Source: Myotis daubentonii
Taxonomy: Eukaryota > Chordata > Mammalia > Chiroptera > Vespertilionidae
DNA length: 64,000 nucleotides
Assembly (NCBI RefSeq): GCF_963259705.1
Contig: NC_081847.1
Location: forward strand, 86,860,485-86,924,484
Direction: 5' to 3'
How positions within the stretch are numbered: the stretch's first letter is position 1; each line of letters begins with the position of its first letter. The notes below the pieces were generated by a model, which had not been told where the DNA came from, did no database searches, and saw only the letters and a list, made by a program, of their open reading frames with translations. The translations under genes and the position numbers were made by a program. Below are positions 44,776 through 58,371 of this stretch, in pieces.

Positions 44776-46391
44776 ATAAATATTTATAGAACTATTTATT
44801 TACAATTTCAATAAGTATTATTAACAAGAGGTATAGAGCTCCATGTGAGTCTAGCACAAAAACAATGATCTCCTTAATCCACTCCCAGAGATATTTGAAT
44901 TAGAATGGATGCTTCTAGAAGGCTTAATTATCACCATGAAAACACAGAAGTTCCCTGGCAGGAACTTCTGTTGTAGACTTCTTAGTTACTGGGAGGATAA
45001 GACACCCTTTCTGAAGTCATTCACACAATACTTGTTAGATATCTATGTACATATTTCCTGCTCATATATTCCTTTCAGGTTGTATTTCTCAGCCATACCA
45101 CTATATCTGATTTGTTAAAAATATCCTTCCAGGAAGACATTAAAATCCAGAAATAAAAAGAGACCTTAAAATGGCTCTAGGTAATAGAGAATGATTTTCT
45201 TCCATTGTCTGCGATTCACAGAACGAGTTTTCTGTCTAAATACTGACCAAGGTTTGTTATCTACGCTGACCTGTAGGTTCAATTGGAAGTAGTTATTCAC
45301 CTAGATTTTGGCCATTACCTTTTCCACATGTTAACTACTTCTCATATTTTCCCTCCTCCTGTTTGTTTTTCTTTTTCAACTTTCCAATTTACTAGCATAA
45401 TTTTAATTCTGTTCTTGTCTCCAAAATGCCGCTTCTCCTTGGCTGCTTGGTACAGTCTGCATCCTTGATGAGTCTGTGCAGGGAACAAGGCATCACTGGG
45501 CATTTCTGGGTCTAGGCCTGACCCCCGGCAGCATCAGCTAATATGTCCCTCAGGTTGGTCCTAATTCAACAGGAGACTTGTCCCTGGGGCCCAGCGATAC
45601 CTATGAAATAATTATTTTCCCCCAGTTCTTCAAATACACATTTGTTAAGGAAAGAGCAATTTTAACAAGCATGGTCTCTAGGGAGGTAGTTTGAAAACTG
45701 CTTATTAGTGATTTTGCATTTGGCAGAAAGCTTTTTAAAGTGAACCTAAAGCTAGTGGAATCAATCCAACCTCCTGAGCAGACTCCCCAGTCTGCAGAAG
45801 AAGCCGTTTCAAAGCATACCTCCAATTTATAAACAGTACTCCTGCAGCTCCCATTGCTGGGATCTACTTTGAAGCTTGCCTCCCAATATCATATTTTTCT
45901 ATTAAGTAAAACTAAATATAAGTTATGCCTGTCACCCTCTCAAATTGGGAAAGGTTCCCTCGAGAACTGAAGAGTCAGAGGTCAGTAAAGAGTCCCTGCA
46001 TGGAGGGTGTGAGGACACATTATCTGTCTAACTAGCACAGGCAGAGCTTCAACGTTGTAAGAAGTGAGGGTCCTTGAACAGCCATTGTGGGGGCCTGGAC
46101 TCCTGCCTCAAGGGCTGGTTTTGTTTGCAATCTTACCACTTCTGTCTCTAGCATTTTCTTTTTTAAATCTCAGCAGTAAATCTTGCACAGGGCAAAAACG
46201 TCACTGCATAATGAAAAGTAAATGTCTCTCTCACCTTAGACCTTCAGGTCTTTCTCCAGAGACAAATAATGTTAAGAGTTTCTTACCTACGCTCCAAGAA
46301 ACTTCCCAGGCATATGCAAGCACGTTGCCTGACTTTAACAAGATGAATGAGAGAAGACCATTTCCATAATGCTGCACCTTGTTTTAATCCT
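44776..46391. other. Unique DNA
   Basis: No gene or recognisable repeat. The frame at 46064-46369 (101 codons) has no family signature. Confidence 0.4.
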
Positions 46392-46430
46392 TTTAAAATC
46401 TTAAAAATCTTTTAAAATCTTAAAAATCTT
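46392..46430 (+). repeat. Two 19-bp tandem units
   Basis: 'ttttaaaatcttaaaaatc' occurs twice in tandem. Confidence 0.85.
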
Positions 46431-46494
46431 TCCATAATCAGTACATAGGGATGGACTGCCTACTAATAATGGCTATCAAGTATTTCATTGTCAG

Positions 46495-46900
46495 CATGTA
46501 ATATACTTTAACTGATGGGCAGTTAAACTGTTTTAGTCTTTTGCAACTAGAAAAAATACAATAATAAAAATCATCGTATTTTCATATTTGAACACAATTG
46601 GTACTGTATATTTATGAGAAATTCCTATTAGAAATTCCCATAGTTTAAAAGTCATATATGTATTTTAACAAATTGCTAGATGCTCCTAAGAGGTTACAGC
46701 AATTATATTCTCCCCAAAATGCATGAGACTACCAGGGTCCTCATCCTTTCAGCAACACTATTATTGTTTTTGAATACGATTAATGAAAATGGTCTTTCCG
46801 CTTCAACATGATTAATCCATTTGCATATTTACCCTTCTTTATAATAATCTTATTTTATCTGTATTCATTAGTTTATTTATTGGTAAAATCAGATGACAGT
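46495..46900 (-). repeat. Old L1M, antisense
   Basis: 'ctgatgggcagttaaactgt', 'aaattgctagatgctcctaa' and 'atgagactaccagggtcctc' follow the reverse complement of the L1M ORF2 3' region. Confidence 0.6.
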
Positions 46901-47039
46901 AAACCAAGCTTAAAATGTTTCTGTGAGGCTTAAATACATACAAATAAAGCACTCAGGACAGGGTCTGACATAGCACTTGGAAATTAATTGCCACTTATCA
47001 TTGCCATTACTCATTATTATTATAATGGTTACCTTATAT

Positions 47040-47237
47040 GCTTATGCACAGCTTATGTTTCTTTACATGTGAATAGTCTATTCTGCGCTTTGCTCATTTT
47101 CTTGTTGGATTATTGATATATTGTTATATTGATTTGTTCAGATCCTCTGCCCACTTTTTAATAGGATTTCTTTTTTTTGCTATTGAGTTATATGAGTTCT
47201 TTATATTCTTTAGATATTAAGCCCTTATCAAAAAATG
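47040..47237 (-). repeat. L1, antisense, first segment
   Basis: 'gttggattattgatatattg' and 'gttatatgagttctttatat' read as antisense L1. It is interrupted at 47238. Confidence 0.7.
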
Positions 47238-47422
47238 CAGGCTTACCTCAAAGATATTGTAGGTTCGGTTCCAGACCAATGCAATACAGTGAGCATCACA
47301 ATAAAGTGAATCATAATCTTATTACTGGTGGAGGGTCTTGCTTTCAATTTATAAAAAAGGCAACACCAACATTCAACACTGAAGCACAATAAAGCAAAGC
47401 ACAATAAAGTAAGGGATACCTG
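47238..47422. mobile_element. Tigger-type (pogo, Tc1/mariner) MITE, 185 bp
   Basis: It starts CAGGCTTACCTCAAAGATAT, contains 'gggttcggttccagaccaat'-like text and ends 'aataaagtaagggatacctg', matching the Tigger terminal pattern. TA follows at the right and TG (decayed TA) precedes at the left. It sits inside an antisense L1. Confidence 0.8.
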
Positions 47423-48340
47423 TATATGATTTACAGTATTTTTCCCCTATTTGATAGGCTGCCTTTCCTGTTGTTGATGGCTTCCTTTGCTGTGCAGAAG
47501 CTTTTTAGTTTAATGTAGTCCCACTTGTTTATTTTCACACTTGCTGCCTTTGCTTTCGGTGCCAAACTTAAAAAATTCATTGCCAAACTTTCTGCCTATA
47601 TGTTATTCTAGGAGGTTTATGGTTTTTGGTCTTGCATTCAAGTTTTCAATCCATATTGAGTTATTTTGGTGCATGGTGTGAGTGGTCCAGTTTCATTTTT
47701 TTGCATATGGCTGTCTGGTCTTCCCAGCAACATCTGTTAAAGAGACTGTTCTTTTCCCATAGTATTTTCTTGGCTCTTTTGTTGTATGTTAATTGACCAT
47801 AAAGGTGTTGGTGTATTTTTAGGCTCTTTATTTTGTTTCATTAATCTATGTGTATTTTTTCATGTCAGTACCGTACTGTTTTGATTATTATTTTGTAATA
47901 TAGTTTGAAATCAAGGAATGTGATGTCTCCAGCTTTGTTCTTTGTCATGATTGCTCTGGCTATTCAGAGTCATGTGTTTCTATACAAATTTTAGAATTTT
48001 TTGTTCTATCTGTGTACATTTGTCATTGGGATTTTTTTCCTTTATTTGCCATTAGAATTTTGATAAGAATTTCATTGAATCTATAGACTACTTTGGATAC
48101 TATAAACAATTTATCAATATTAATTTCTTTCAATCAATGAGCATGGGATATCTCTCCACTTTTTTTTGTCTTCACTTTCCTTCATCAATGTCTTATAGTT
48201 TTTAGGGTACAAGTCTTTTACCTCCTTTGTTAATTTTTTTCTGGGTACTTAATTATTTTGATACAATTATAAATGGGAATGTTTTCTTCATTTATCTTTT
48301 AGATAGTTTGCTATTAGTGTATAGAAATCTTAAGTTCACT
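47423..48340 (-). repeat. L1, antisense, second segment (ORF2 region)
   Basis: 'tttgctgtgcagaagctttt', 'agttttcaatccatattgag', 'tcttcccagcaacatctgtt' and 'ggaatgtgatgtctccagct' are landmark L1 ORF2 sequences in reverse. No open frame remains. Confidence 0.88.
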
Positions 48341-48715
48341 CAGTGGGTTTATTTTTAACAGCAATGTTAATGGTTATATTTTAGTAACATTAATAATAGT
48401 ACTTTTAGTAGTAGGCTATATTATTGTAGGATGAAGCAAATGAGTACATATTCTATGTAATTATAAACCAAGATTTTCAGGGTGAAAAATGTTATAATGA
48501 AATAAATGTAGTTAAAAATCCTTTTAGTGGTAAGTATAGTTAGAAAAATAAATGCAAACTCATAATTTTTAAAATATGTTTTTCCTCACTTTTTCCACTG
48601 AAAAGGCTTGAAAGCAAAAGTATCCAGCAGCAATGAGTGAATCAGTACCCAAATCTTATTTCTAACACCATTTCCAACTAAAAGAAAACAGAACTCCTTG
48701 AAAAATTGACTGATT
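48341..48715. other. Unique AT-rich DNA
   Basis: Nothing recognisable. Confidence 0.45.
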
Positions 48716-49265
48716 TTAGGTTGTTCTAGTTATCTACTGCTGTGCAATAAATCACCCCAAAACTTAGTGATTTACAAAACAACAGCATCAATATTTCTCA
48801 TGAATCTGCAATTTGGGTAGGACTCAGCAAGGACAACTTATCTCTGTTCCTTTCAGTGTTGGCTGGGGAAACTCACTACCTGGAAGCTAGAATCACTTGA
48901 AGGCCCACTCTCATGTTGGGCAAGGTATGCTGGGAAGACTCAAACAGTTGGGGCTAGAAGAGCTGGGGGCTAGACTAGCTGGAGCTCCTTGCACATTTTT
49001 TTTTTTTTACCTGCCTGTGGTTTCTGTAGCTTGGTGGCTTCAAGATAATTAGATTTCTTATATGTTAGCTTAGGACTCCTAAGGAATATGTATCAAAAAA
49101 GAAAAAGCCATACATAAACTCCTTTCATGACCCAGGCTTGAAAGCATTATTTCTGTTTGATTTTATTTGTTGGAAGTGAGTCGTTAAGACTAGCTCATTC
49201 CCAAGGGGAAGGCAGCTAGAATCCATCTTTTGATGGCAGTATGTCAAAGAAGTTGTGGGTATGTT
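48716..49265. repeat. Ancient interspersed repeat of L1M 3' UTR type (class uncertain)
   Basis: 'ttatctactgctgtgcaata', 'caccccaaaacttagtgatt' and, at the far end, 'aatccatcttttgatggcag' with 'tcaaagaagttgtgggtatg' follow a common placental repeat in order. Confidence 0.6.
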
Positions 49266-51384
49266 GTAAAAGCACCACGCCGGTCTATGAAAAAACATAA
49301 TGCTTATGCTGAAAATCAAGGTAGTGCTCAAAGACTAATGAAAAGATGTCAACAAGACACAAGAGCTAGCTTAAGGATGCTCTTACTGACCAACTTTGGG
49401 ACAATTTATGCTTCATGTGAATAACAAGTGTAATTAGTTATAACATTTGATTAAATAATAACCTCTGAGTCTATAATGATATTCAAAAGATAGAGGAGGG
49501 TTAGCAAAAGTTCTTTTTTATATGAATGCTGGCCAAGCCACATAGAAAGAAATGATAGAATTTGAATATCACTATTTTGGAAACTCCAGTGCAAGAAATG
49601 GTTTAGGCAAGGAACAAATGTGTATGTTAGACCCATTAGGTGAATGTTTATTGGGAAACTGTATTTTCACATTGTGCCAAAGAATGAATCCAAGGTTACT
49701 TACAAATTATAAAGGGGGAAGTATATCTTAACATGGAAAGATTTGGTCATTGCTGTTTTCACCAAGTGATCAAATTTGGCATCAGCAATGGTGAGACTCC
49801 TTGACCTTCTATAACCTTTTAATGCCCATGTTGTTGTGCCATATAAGGTATCAAGCATCTTCTGTTTGAGATATTTTTGTTTCTAATGATTAACCCAAAT
49901 TCAACCATGCCTCTTGTTCTGATGTTGAGTTTACAGAAATAAGAAAACAGTAGAGAAACAAATTAAAAGAAATCAAGAAAAAAAATCAGACATCCCAAAT
50001 GTGAGATACCGCTAACAAATTTTGCCTGGATTCTTCAAAAATATTAGTAGTAGGGGAAAAAAGGTGAGAACCTCTAATGTAATATAAGTGATTAAAGGTC
50101 CATAAAAATAAGCGGACTGCAGTAACCTTGATAGGATCTTGGTATAGTAACAGCACAAAAGAGGGAGAGAAGGAAAGAAAGAAGGGGAAGGAGGGAAAAA
50201 CATATCCATATCAGACATTCTTGGGGACAACTAGAGACATTTGCATATGGGCTGATTATTAAATTATACATGCCGAAACCGATGTTTGAAAAGCAATATA
50301 CTAGACTGAACAAATTTATAGGCCTAATGAATTTCAATTAGACTCTAAAGCCCATCCTCAAAGAGAAATTTTAAAAAATTTATGAGTAATACTTGCATTA
50401 TTGAAATAAGTGCAGTAGACAACAGGGTGACTCTTTGGAATTTAACTATATATAACCATATAACTAAAAGTAGTTGTATACATATAAAATAGCCAGAGTA
50501 ATTTTAAAAATATTTTCCTGATATTCATTAGTTACACTATCTCCTTATAGAGATTAATAGGAAAGGGGATGGAAAATGATTGCTGGGAGGATGAGGGAAG
50601 GTAATGGGGCTCTGGTGATATGAGATCACCTGCCCCTCCATTTCCTGCATTTATTTCCTTATAGAAACCCTGTCCCTTATAGAATTGGATCTGTCCCAAT
50701 AACAACAAAAATAAATTACAAATGATACAAGATCAAGAGTTGAAATTCATCCCAGGTGTCCATGGCAGGTCTCTGAGCACTACAGTGAGCTCAGACATAG
50801 AGTGAAACCTAACTGACAGCTTCATCAGCTCAGATTCCAGGAACTGGATCTTCTTGAGAGGAAGTCAAATTTTGTTTTTAGAAGCCATCTTTCTTTTAAT
50901 ACACATTGCATGAATTCAAAATTAGCATTACAGCAAAAGATAATGATAACCAATACCATAAAAAAGAAAAGATTGTTTTTAGTGCAAGAAGAAGAAAGCC
51001 ATATTGTTCAGAATAAAAAGCTTCATTGGGCCAACACTTATGGATAGAATTCTCTTTCTGAATGGTGGAATGAATGTACTTAAAAATCTCCGGAAATGGA
51101 CATGAAGAACACATTTGAAAATTAACTGGTTCAACAATTGTCCTACTTCCTACCCTTACCTAACAGTACTGTAGATTGAAAAAACATACACCTGACACAA
51201 ATCTGTTTTGATCTTTTTTCCCATGTGATCCATTTCCTCTCAGTATTATGCCATCCCTATAGGCTCCCTCTACTGAAGTTCTGAGAATTTCTCCAACTCC
51301 AGGCTACTTGGTAATCTGGCCGAAATTAGTCATAGTCTCTGTCTATTCTGCTCTTCTAGGAGATTTCCTGGTTGAGGTCAGCAT
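49266..51384. other. Unique AT-rich DNA
   Basis: About 2.1 kb with no gene or repeat recognised. Short purine tract at 50160-50200. Confidence 0.45.
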
Positions 51385-51640
51385 TAGCTATCACATATAT
51401 AGTGCTGCCAGCTGATACAGTGTTTTTCTATATATCATCTTATCTAATCCTTACATTTAACTTATGGGTCATTATCTTTCCTACTCTATACATAAGAAGA
51501 GAGGCACTGTTGAAACAATATTCTCTTCTCTACTTCAACAACCATAAAACATCCCATGATCTAAAGGAATTTTCTTCTTGCAAAGCATTTGGAACAGTGG
51601 CTGGCACATAGTACACTCCATAAATTATTATTGTTAATAA
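51385..51640 (-). repeat. MIR/L2-age fragment
   Basis: 'gaacagtggctggcacatag' and 'tccataaattattattgtta' at the 3' end resemble a MIR tail. Earlier parts are too diverged to place, and the orientation is uncertain. Confidence 0.4.
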
Positions 51641-53125
51641 ATCCATGCTTCTCCAATTGGAGGACACACATTCTCGAAGGGTGCCCAGGGCACCAAACTT
51701 AATGCATGTTCTTGGACCATTAATCTCACTTTATGGTAAGTGATTTCAAGCATTATTTTTATTACAATAAATATCATGAAGTAAAATGAAAAGTTTGCAT
51801 GAATTTAAAGATAAAATATGAAATGTGAAAAGACTTTCAGCCTTGCAGCATGCTAATCTGCTTTACATTCCAGACCCTCTGAAGTACATGATCTTGTTGA
51901 TGTTATTTCAGCAGGAAAATTGGAAAAATTCCTGTTGTAGGTGTTCTTCCCACTTGTCCCAGGCTCTGGGGAACACTGTTAGGCAGTGACGGATGATCTG
52001 ACTCAGCCAGCCTTACGAAGCATCTCTCTCTCCCACATAAATCATGGTTTGTATTTTGATAAAGTTCTTAAGATATGCTGATGGGATGATGAAAGGATTT
52101 CAGGAACTTCTCCTGTCCCCATATACCTACTCACTAAATTTTCACCATGATTATAAAATTTCAAAGCAAATTTCCAGAGAAATTATTCCAATGGGCTAAT
52201 ATTACAGATTAAGGTGCTGAGGACCTATGAAGTAGAATAGGACACATAGCAATGTAAAAACAGAACTAGAATGGTTTTCAGTTTCTTGTCCCTGATTCGG
52301 TGCTATTTCCTCTTTCTTTATTTGACAAAAGCCTATTCCAAGCAAGCAATTATACTACCTAAGAGGGAGATGCCAAATGCACACACTAACAGTCAAAACT
52401 CAGGGGCCAGGAGCAGAGGCATAACCGAATGGGCATATTACATAAGGTTAATTTGTGGGTGCAGGACATGGGACATGGGTAAATGTCCGAGCAGACGGAC
52501 CTCGCCCTACCCCTGCCAACCTCCCCCAGCAGCCCGGAGGTCTGGGATTCATAGACAGTGGGTATTCCAGGGTCTGGGTATCAGTATCTGGAGATAAAGA
52601 ACAGTAATGCTGAGAGGGAGAGGGCCGTTCAGAAAGGCAGAGGGAGAGAAAGCAAACTCTCTACAACTTTAATAGGCGGTGCAAACCCCCACCCCTGCCT
52701 TTGTCTATGAAGCTCCCCAATGCCTCAGACCCAATTCCTCCCGGCTTCTTTGCGGAACTAAAGCAAACACACTGAGAGCACTGTTTACCGGAAGCAGCCA
52801 ACGATACCCCAAGGAGCAGTTATCCCTGAACTTGTCATTCTGTCACAGAGGAAATGCTGATGTGAAATTTAAAACCGAAATCAGGGGAGAGAGCAACTGG
52901 CCCAGAAAAAGAATGAATAGCCATAGCCGCGTTTCAATGTGGGTCCCTTTCAATGTCCCCCAGCAAGGGCAGCATGTCCCGGCCTCACCCTGAGGTCAGT
53001 AACTAGAACTGACATCTAAGAATCACAATCTCCAAATCTCCTTAAAGTGATAAAATAGCCCCAGGTGACCATGTAGTCTGATCTCTGTTTCCAACTATTT
53101 GGATTGAGTTGCTAGGTTTTCATTG
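51641..53125. other. Unique DNA, GC-richer at 52380-53000
   Basis: Two plus frames (52271-52597 and 52679-52993) lie in the GC-richer part but show no domain or splice context. No gene call. Confidence 0.35.
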
Positions 53126-53129
53126 AAAA

Positions 53130-53360
53130 CCGAATATTACTAACAATAATAGCTATATGCAGCTCACTCTGTGCCAGGCACCATTCTTAAGCTCTTATTT
53201 TCATTTGATCCTCACCATAAATGTATGAGATAGGTACTGTTATTATGCTCATTATCTAAATATTATGCTCAGAGAATATAAATAACTTGCCCAAGGTTTG
53301 TTGGCTAGTGAGTGAGTGGGACCAAGATTGCATCTCGAAGGTCTGTGTTCTTAACCTGTA
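53130..53360 (-). repeat. MIR SINE, antisense
   Basis: 'ctgtgccaggcaccattctt', 'gataggtactgttattatgc' and 'aacttgcccaaggtttgttg' are MIR read in reverse. Confidence 0.78.
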
Positions 53361-54095
53361 CCCCTCTGCAGGAGACCAGGCTCCAGGGAATTTGTGGGAG
53401 CTATATAGTGTGTCATGAAAACAAGAGGCAAAGCCCCAGATCTGGGCAAGGGAGTCAGGGAAGAGTTCCTGTGCAAAGATGCCCAATCAGTCATCTGAAG
53501 GAGGAGCAGGATTAGCATGGCAATGGGGGAGGAAGTGGGGGCTGCAGAGGGAGGAGGAGCCGGTACCACAACCTGCAGAAGAAGGAACCTGGAGCATTTT
53601 TTGGCAAATGAGTCCTTTTCCATATGATTGGAACATAGAATTTGAAAGAGAGAAATGGGAGACTGAAAAGTAAGCAGGGAGCAGTCCTCAAGGGGCTTTG
53701 CATTGCCTTTAATAAATGAGCTGTGGGTGGAGGTCTGGACAGGGCAGTCTCTTTCCAGTCTTCCTTTTAGAAGAAATGGGCAATGTTAGATGATTTTGCT
53801 TTCTTTCATATGGAGATGCAATTGTTGACATCTTTGTTCAGCATGGTAAGCAATTTAGCAGCATACTGGCTTTCTAGACTTTTATTCTCATTCCAGTGTA
53901 GTCTTTAGAAGAACATTCAAGGGTAAAATAGTGTCCTCTGGCCACCATGGGTTTCTCTTCAAGATTATTTCTGCACTGTCAGAAGGATCACTATCTTCTC
54001 CAGATCCTGCCTCAACCATAGGAGCCCACAAACTAACTCTCATAATGGCAATGGATTGATTCTAAATGTGTAGACATAGTTAAAAGAATAGATTA
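53361..54095. other. Unique DNA
   Basis: Nothing recognisable. Confidence 0.45.
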
Positions 54096-54099
54096 CAGA

Positions 54100-54330
54100 A
54101 ACCAACTCTGTGTTCAGACCTTGACTATACCACTTCCCTGCTTGAGAAGGTTGGGCAAAGACCTTAGCTGCTCTGTGTTTTAGTCTTACCATCTGTAAAT
54201 GGGGAACAATGATAGCACCTACTAGTTAGATTTATAGAGATGATTAAGTAGTTTATTACATGTCAAGCACTTTAAACAATGCCTTCCACATAAGTACTTA
54301 ATAAACATTAGCTGTTATTGATATTTGTCA
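54100..54330 (+). repeat. MIR SINE, sense
   Basis: 'tgactataccacttccctgc', 'ttaccatctgtaaatgggga', 'atagagatgattaagtagtt' and 'taataaacattagctgttat' in MIR order. Confidence 0.8.
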
Positions 54331-54845
54331 TAGATAGATAGAGATTGTGGCATGAGCAAAGCACTATGGGAATACAGAGAAAGGAGCAATTTATTAGGGT
54401 AGAGAAGTATTTAGGAAAGATATCACATTGGCATTTTTCTGTGTTTTTTTTGTTTTGTTTTTTAGAAAAGACAGACATAATACCATCCTTTCCCCCACCC
54501 CTCAGCATTCCAGCAAGTAATTCTTGTCTCTGAAGGCATGTTTATTGCAACCTATTTGAAGAGGGTCCTTGTAGACATGCAGGTCAAGTTGTCCATGATA
54601 TAGAAAGGCTCAAGACATCATTTGTCCAAATCATGTCCTAGAAAGATGATTCGTGCACTTATTTTTAAAAAATCTCATTTATAAAATGATGTGCATCAGG
54701 GTTATTTTTAAAAAAATAACAGACTGTTCTTGAGTACTAACTTATAAACATCTTGATCTGTGCTTTTCGGTGAGCTGAAAAGACGTTAGCTGTGGAGTTT
54801 CAATTGCTCTGCGGTGGTGGCAGTGAGCAACTGAGGAACCCTATA
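54331..54845. other. Unique AT-rich DNA
   Basis: Nothing recognisable. Confidence 0.45.
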
Positions 54846-54847
54846 TT

Positions 54848-54985
54848 AATTCTTACAACAACTGTAAGATCTGACATAGTTATTACTACCCATGTTCAAC
54901 AGTTAAAGAAACCAAGAATCATAAGTTTAGTTGTCTTAGTTGACCAGTCCAGGTCATGAAAGAGCCTGAATTAAAGGCATGTGCT
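54848..54985 (-). repeat. MIR fragment, antisense
   Basis: 'aattcttacaacaactgtaa', 'ttattactacccatgttcaa' and 'gaaaccaagaatcataag' are a decayed reverse MIR. Confidence 0.5.
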
Positions 54986-55926
54986 CCTCTCTGCAGGATG
55001 CCAGTGCCACATGGGTTTAAACATTCTCCAAAAGGAACCGTTGTTTCTCTGTTATTATAACCTCTCCCTAGGAAAACTACAGGTCTTTAAGTCAGAAGAG
55101 GTTTTCAGGTTCTATTTGTTTTTGCCAGCGCTGCCTGATACTTTGGGTCCTCTTTGTAGCTTTGGTGGCAACACGAAACCATCAGCTTAGCCTCCAGCTT
55201 CTACCTAATTCGGCTTTCCACCTCATTTAACAAACTGCCAGCTCCATGATGGAATTCTCTGTGTCCCCAAACATACGATGGTGAGCGGAAATTCTACTCA
55301 ACACCCCAATCCTTTGAACTCTAATTAAGCCTATTTCAAGCCTCTGTCTACATTTGGAGCTGACACTTTAACTGGCTGTTCAAGGACAGGAGGAGAGAGA
55401 ATGCTCTGCCTGCCTTGGACTGTACTCATTTTTCACATTGGCGAGAAATAAAAATCTCCAAAGTAAACTGCTGCTGCTCTAGTGAAAATGATCCGTGATG
55501 CTGTTTTCCAGGGTCACTTCTGGAGATCATATTTTAGCCACTGGTTAATACCCATCCTATTCTGTGTGGTTGATGTTGCTCCGCCCTTTGCCTTGCATCC
55601 ATTCAAGAAAGGATTACCTTCCCTGCGATCCCAAAGGAAATAAATTACCCAACATTTGTCCAGCCACATCTCTTCTTGACCAAGCTATTCTCTATCTGCC
55701 CAACTAAAATGGAGTTGCTTCCATACCGCCTAACAGATTACCCAGAGTTGGATGCTGTTTGGCAAAACTTAGCTATCAGACTGTGTTTTCTTAAGGCAGC
55801 ACACTACGGAAAATCTGTGTGTCTGTACACATATCTGTTACTTATTTAGCCTCACCCCAGGGGCTTACGAGGTCTACTTGAGCCCCAGCAACACAAGGTC
55901 ACTAAGAAGAGAAGAAAAAACCCATA
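54986..55926. other. Unique DNA
   Basis: Nothing recognisable. Confidence 0.45.
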
Positions 55927-55939
55927 AAAAAGTAAGATT

Positions 55940-56160
55940 TGCCTTGACCGGTTTGGCTCAGTGGATAGAGCATCAGTCTGCGGACTGAGGGGTCCCAGGT
56001 TTGATTCCCATCAAGGGCGTGTACCTGGGTTGCGGGCACATCCCCAGTGGGCGGTGTGCAGGAGGCAGCTGATCGATGTTTCTCTCTCATCGATGTTTCT
56101 AGCTCTCTGTCCCTCTCCCTTCCTCTCTGTAAAAAAAAATCAATAAAATATTTTTTTTTT
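55940..56160 (+). mobile_element. VES SINE, sense, young
   Basis: It starts GCCTTGACCGGTTTGGCTCA and has A-box 'tggctcagtgg' and B-box 'ggtttgattcc' regions, the 'gaggcagctgatcgatgttt' body and 'aaaaatcaataaaatatt' tail. The 13-bp target-site duplication AAAAAGTAAGATT (55927-55939 and 56161-56173) is perfect. Confidence 0.95.
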
Positions 56161-56173
56161 AAAAAGTAAGATT

Positions 56174-58080
56174 CAAAACCAGTACAAAGTGCTCAATCCT
56201 GGCAGTGTGTAAAACGACATCTCTTGCCTCCTCTTTTGAATAGTCTTCGTAATAATGAGGCTCAAGTAGTGGGAACACTGACAAAGGTGAACAAAAATGC
56301 CTAAACCGAAAGGGACTCAGAGATGACCTAACCCACCTCCCTCCCCTTATTGGTGATTTTCTGAACTCCAGAATGATGAATTGCCCAGGGTTATGGAGGT
56401 AGTCAGAACACCAGGGCTTTGTTATGTAGCCCATTGCTCTCTTCATCAGGAGCTGGGTCACTTGCTCATTTTCTGTGGCCTAGAACTGCCATCATGTAGT
56501 TTGGGGTCCATCACTTTTTACAGCCCCAGAAGCTGGAAAATACACGGAAGTGCAGAGCTAGTGAGAAGCTTGGGTTCTGCAGTTCAATAGAAAAACAAGA
56601 CGCTCTACTAAGAGATGGTATTCTGGAGGTGGATGCTTCCTTGTCTTTTAAACATCCAATATACTTAGATTTAGGAGCTTTTAACATGTATGAGCATATT
56701 TTTTGTTTGAATGGATAATGGTACCTAGAAATGAAAAAACCAGCAAAGCTCCTGCTCCCTTCATCCAGTGACCTGCATGGTTCCCAGGTTCCCTGGTAGC
56801 ACCAAGATTTTTTCCTTTGCTTTGTGCTTGACTCTGCCTTGCCATCCATTTGTCACACCGCATGCATAAGAAATCTATAGATCACAAGTGGCTTCTAACT
56901 TCCACAGTCTCCCTCACCCCACTCAGATCCACGTTTCTTGCAGGGAAGGGATAACAGTGGCACAGATATTGGACAAGCAGCCAGGGGACCGAGGCCCAGG
57001 CGTCAGAGTTGATTTTTGGCTCTTCTGCCGGCTGCTCTGTGTGCTGAGTAGCTTGCTCCTGTCAGTGCTGGGATCTTTGTATTTGTTTTGTGCTGCCCCT
57101 GGTCAATTAAAACATTGATCCAATATTCTAATTCTCCTTGGCTCTGCTTCAGCCTGTCAGAGCTTTTAGCATTTGTATTTTTCTAAATTGCTCTGGGCAG
57201 GGCTGGTTTTTAACAGAACGGTAAGGTTGGAAAGGTTGTCTTTACCTGTATCTCCCCCTTCCGTGCCATTTCTTCACTCCTGACTTTCCCCTGTGACAGT
57301 TCTGCGGAACAAGACCTCCAGTGAGCTCTGAGTTTATGGTAGTTGATAATCCAGCAACGTTTTGTCATTTTAACTTGTGTTCATTTTGTTATTTGTCTAA
57401 CACATTTATAATTTCTGTCCCAGGCTCACAATTTTTGCCATATCACGTCACAAATAACTTATCTAATATTTTTCATGGAAAGTAATTGTTTACTCAAATT
57501 TATATCCAAAGTAGATTTGGGAGTTTGTGTTTCTTATCAAGAAGGCAAACTAAGTACTGGCTGCTGACTGTGTCTCCCACATCAAACCTAACAGATGTTA
57601 GAGAAGGTATATCTACTTCTTGTGAGTGTATGTGCAGCTTCTATCAAGTGGTGCAAAACAGTGGAAATACCTCAGGAGGCTTACAGTCTCTGGGTTTTTG
57701 TTTTTGTTTTGAAATGAAAGGAGTGGCAACCTGTGGCAACATGGGAAGGGTTGGGTGAGGGCCTCTGTACGCCATTACTTCCCTCTCTCAGATGGCCCAG
57801 GCTGCAAGTCCTGACCTGCCAGGGCATCCCTTGGCAGTAGCTTAGTGTACCTCCCATATCGCAATGCAAAATTTGACTGGCACCAAGTTTCCAGGGCCCT
57901 ATAAAGAAAGGAATGAGAGTAAACAACTACACACTGCCTAGAAGGCCTAGTGTGGATTACTAGATTTGCCCATTGTAGTGTAGTGTGATTAAGAAGGCTG
58001 TAATACAATCTAGACATGAATGAGTCATAGCAAGTCAGCCCAGAGCCCTGATGGGATAGGTAGCTGGCGTGCTATGTTTG
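56174..58080. other. Unique DNA
   Basis: No gene or clear repeat in about 1.9 kb. Several frames of 60-112 codons have no family signature. Confidence 0.4.
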
Positions 58081-58081
58081 T

Positions 58082-58200
58082 CTATCCAACAGATATTTAT
58101 TTAATGGTTGCTCTACATTAGCCATTGTTTTAAGTGCCGAAGGTGGTGGTAAACAATACAAAGTTCCTATCACAAGGAATTTCCAGTCTAAAGGGATAAA
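58082..58200 (+). repeat. Ancient interspersed repeat fragment
   Basis: 'ccaacagatatttatttaat' and 'ggaatttccagtctaaaggg' follow the same fossil pattern as 12455-12600. Confidence 0.45.
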
Positions 58201-58371
58201 ATAGAGAATACTTTACCATGAGCATTATCCATCATATTCTGTCTCCGGCCTGGGCCAGAAAACTGCCACAAAGCGTGAATGTCTCTGGATGAAAGAGAGG
58301 GGGGTGATGTGTAACTGATTTCCTGGGGGCAGCATAGCTCCCAGAAAAGAGTGGAAGCAGTTAAGCCGACT

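Noticed and set aside
46392..46430. Short direct repeat considered as a CRISPR-like or origin element
   Set aside because: Only two units without spacers in a mammalian genome. A simple tandem duplication.
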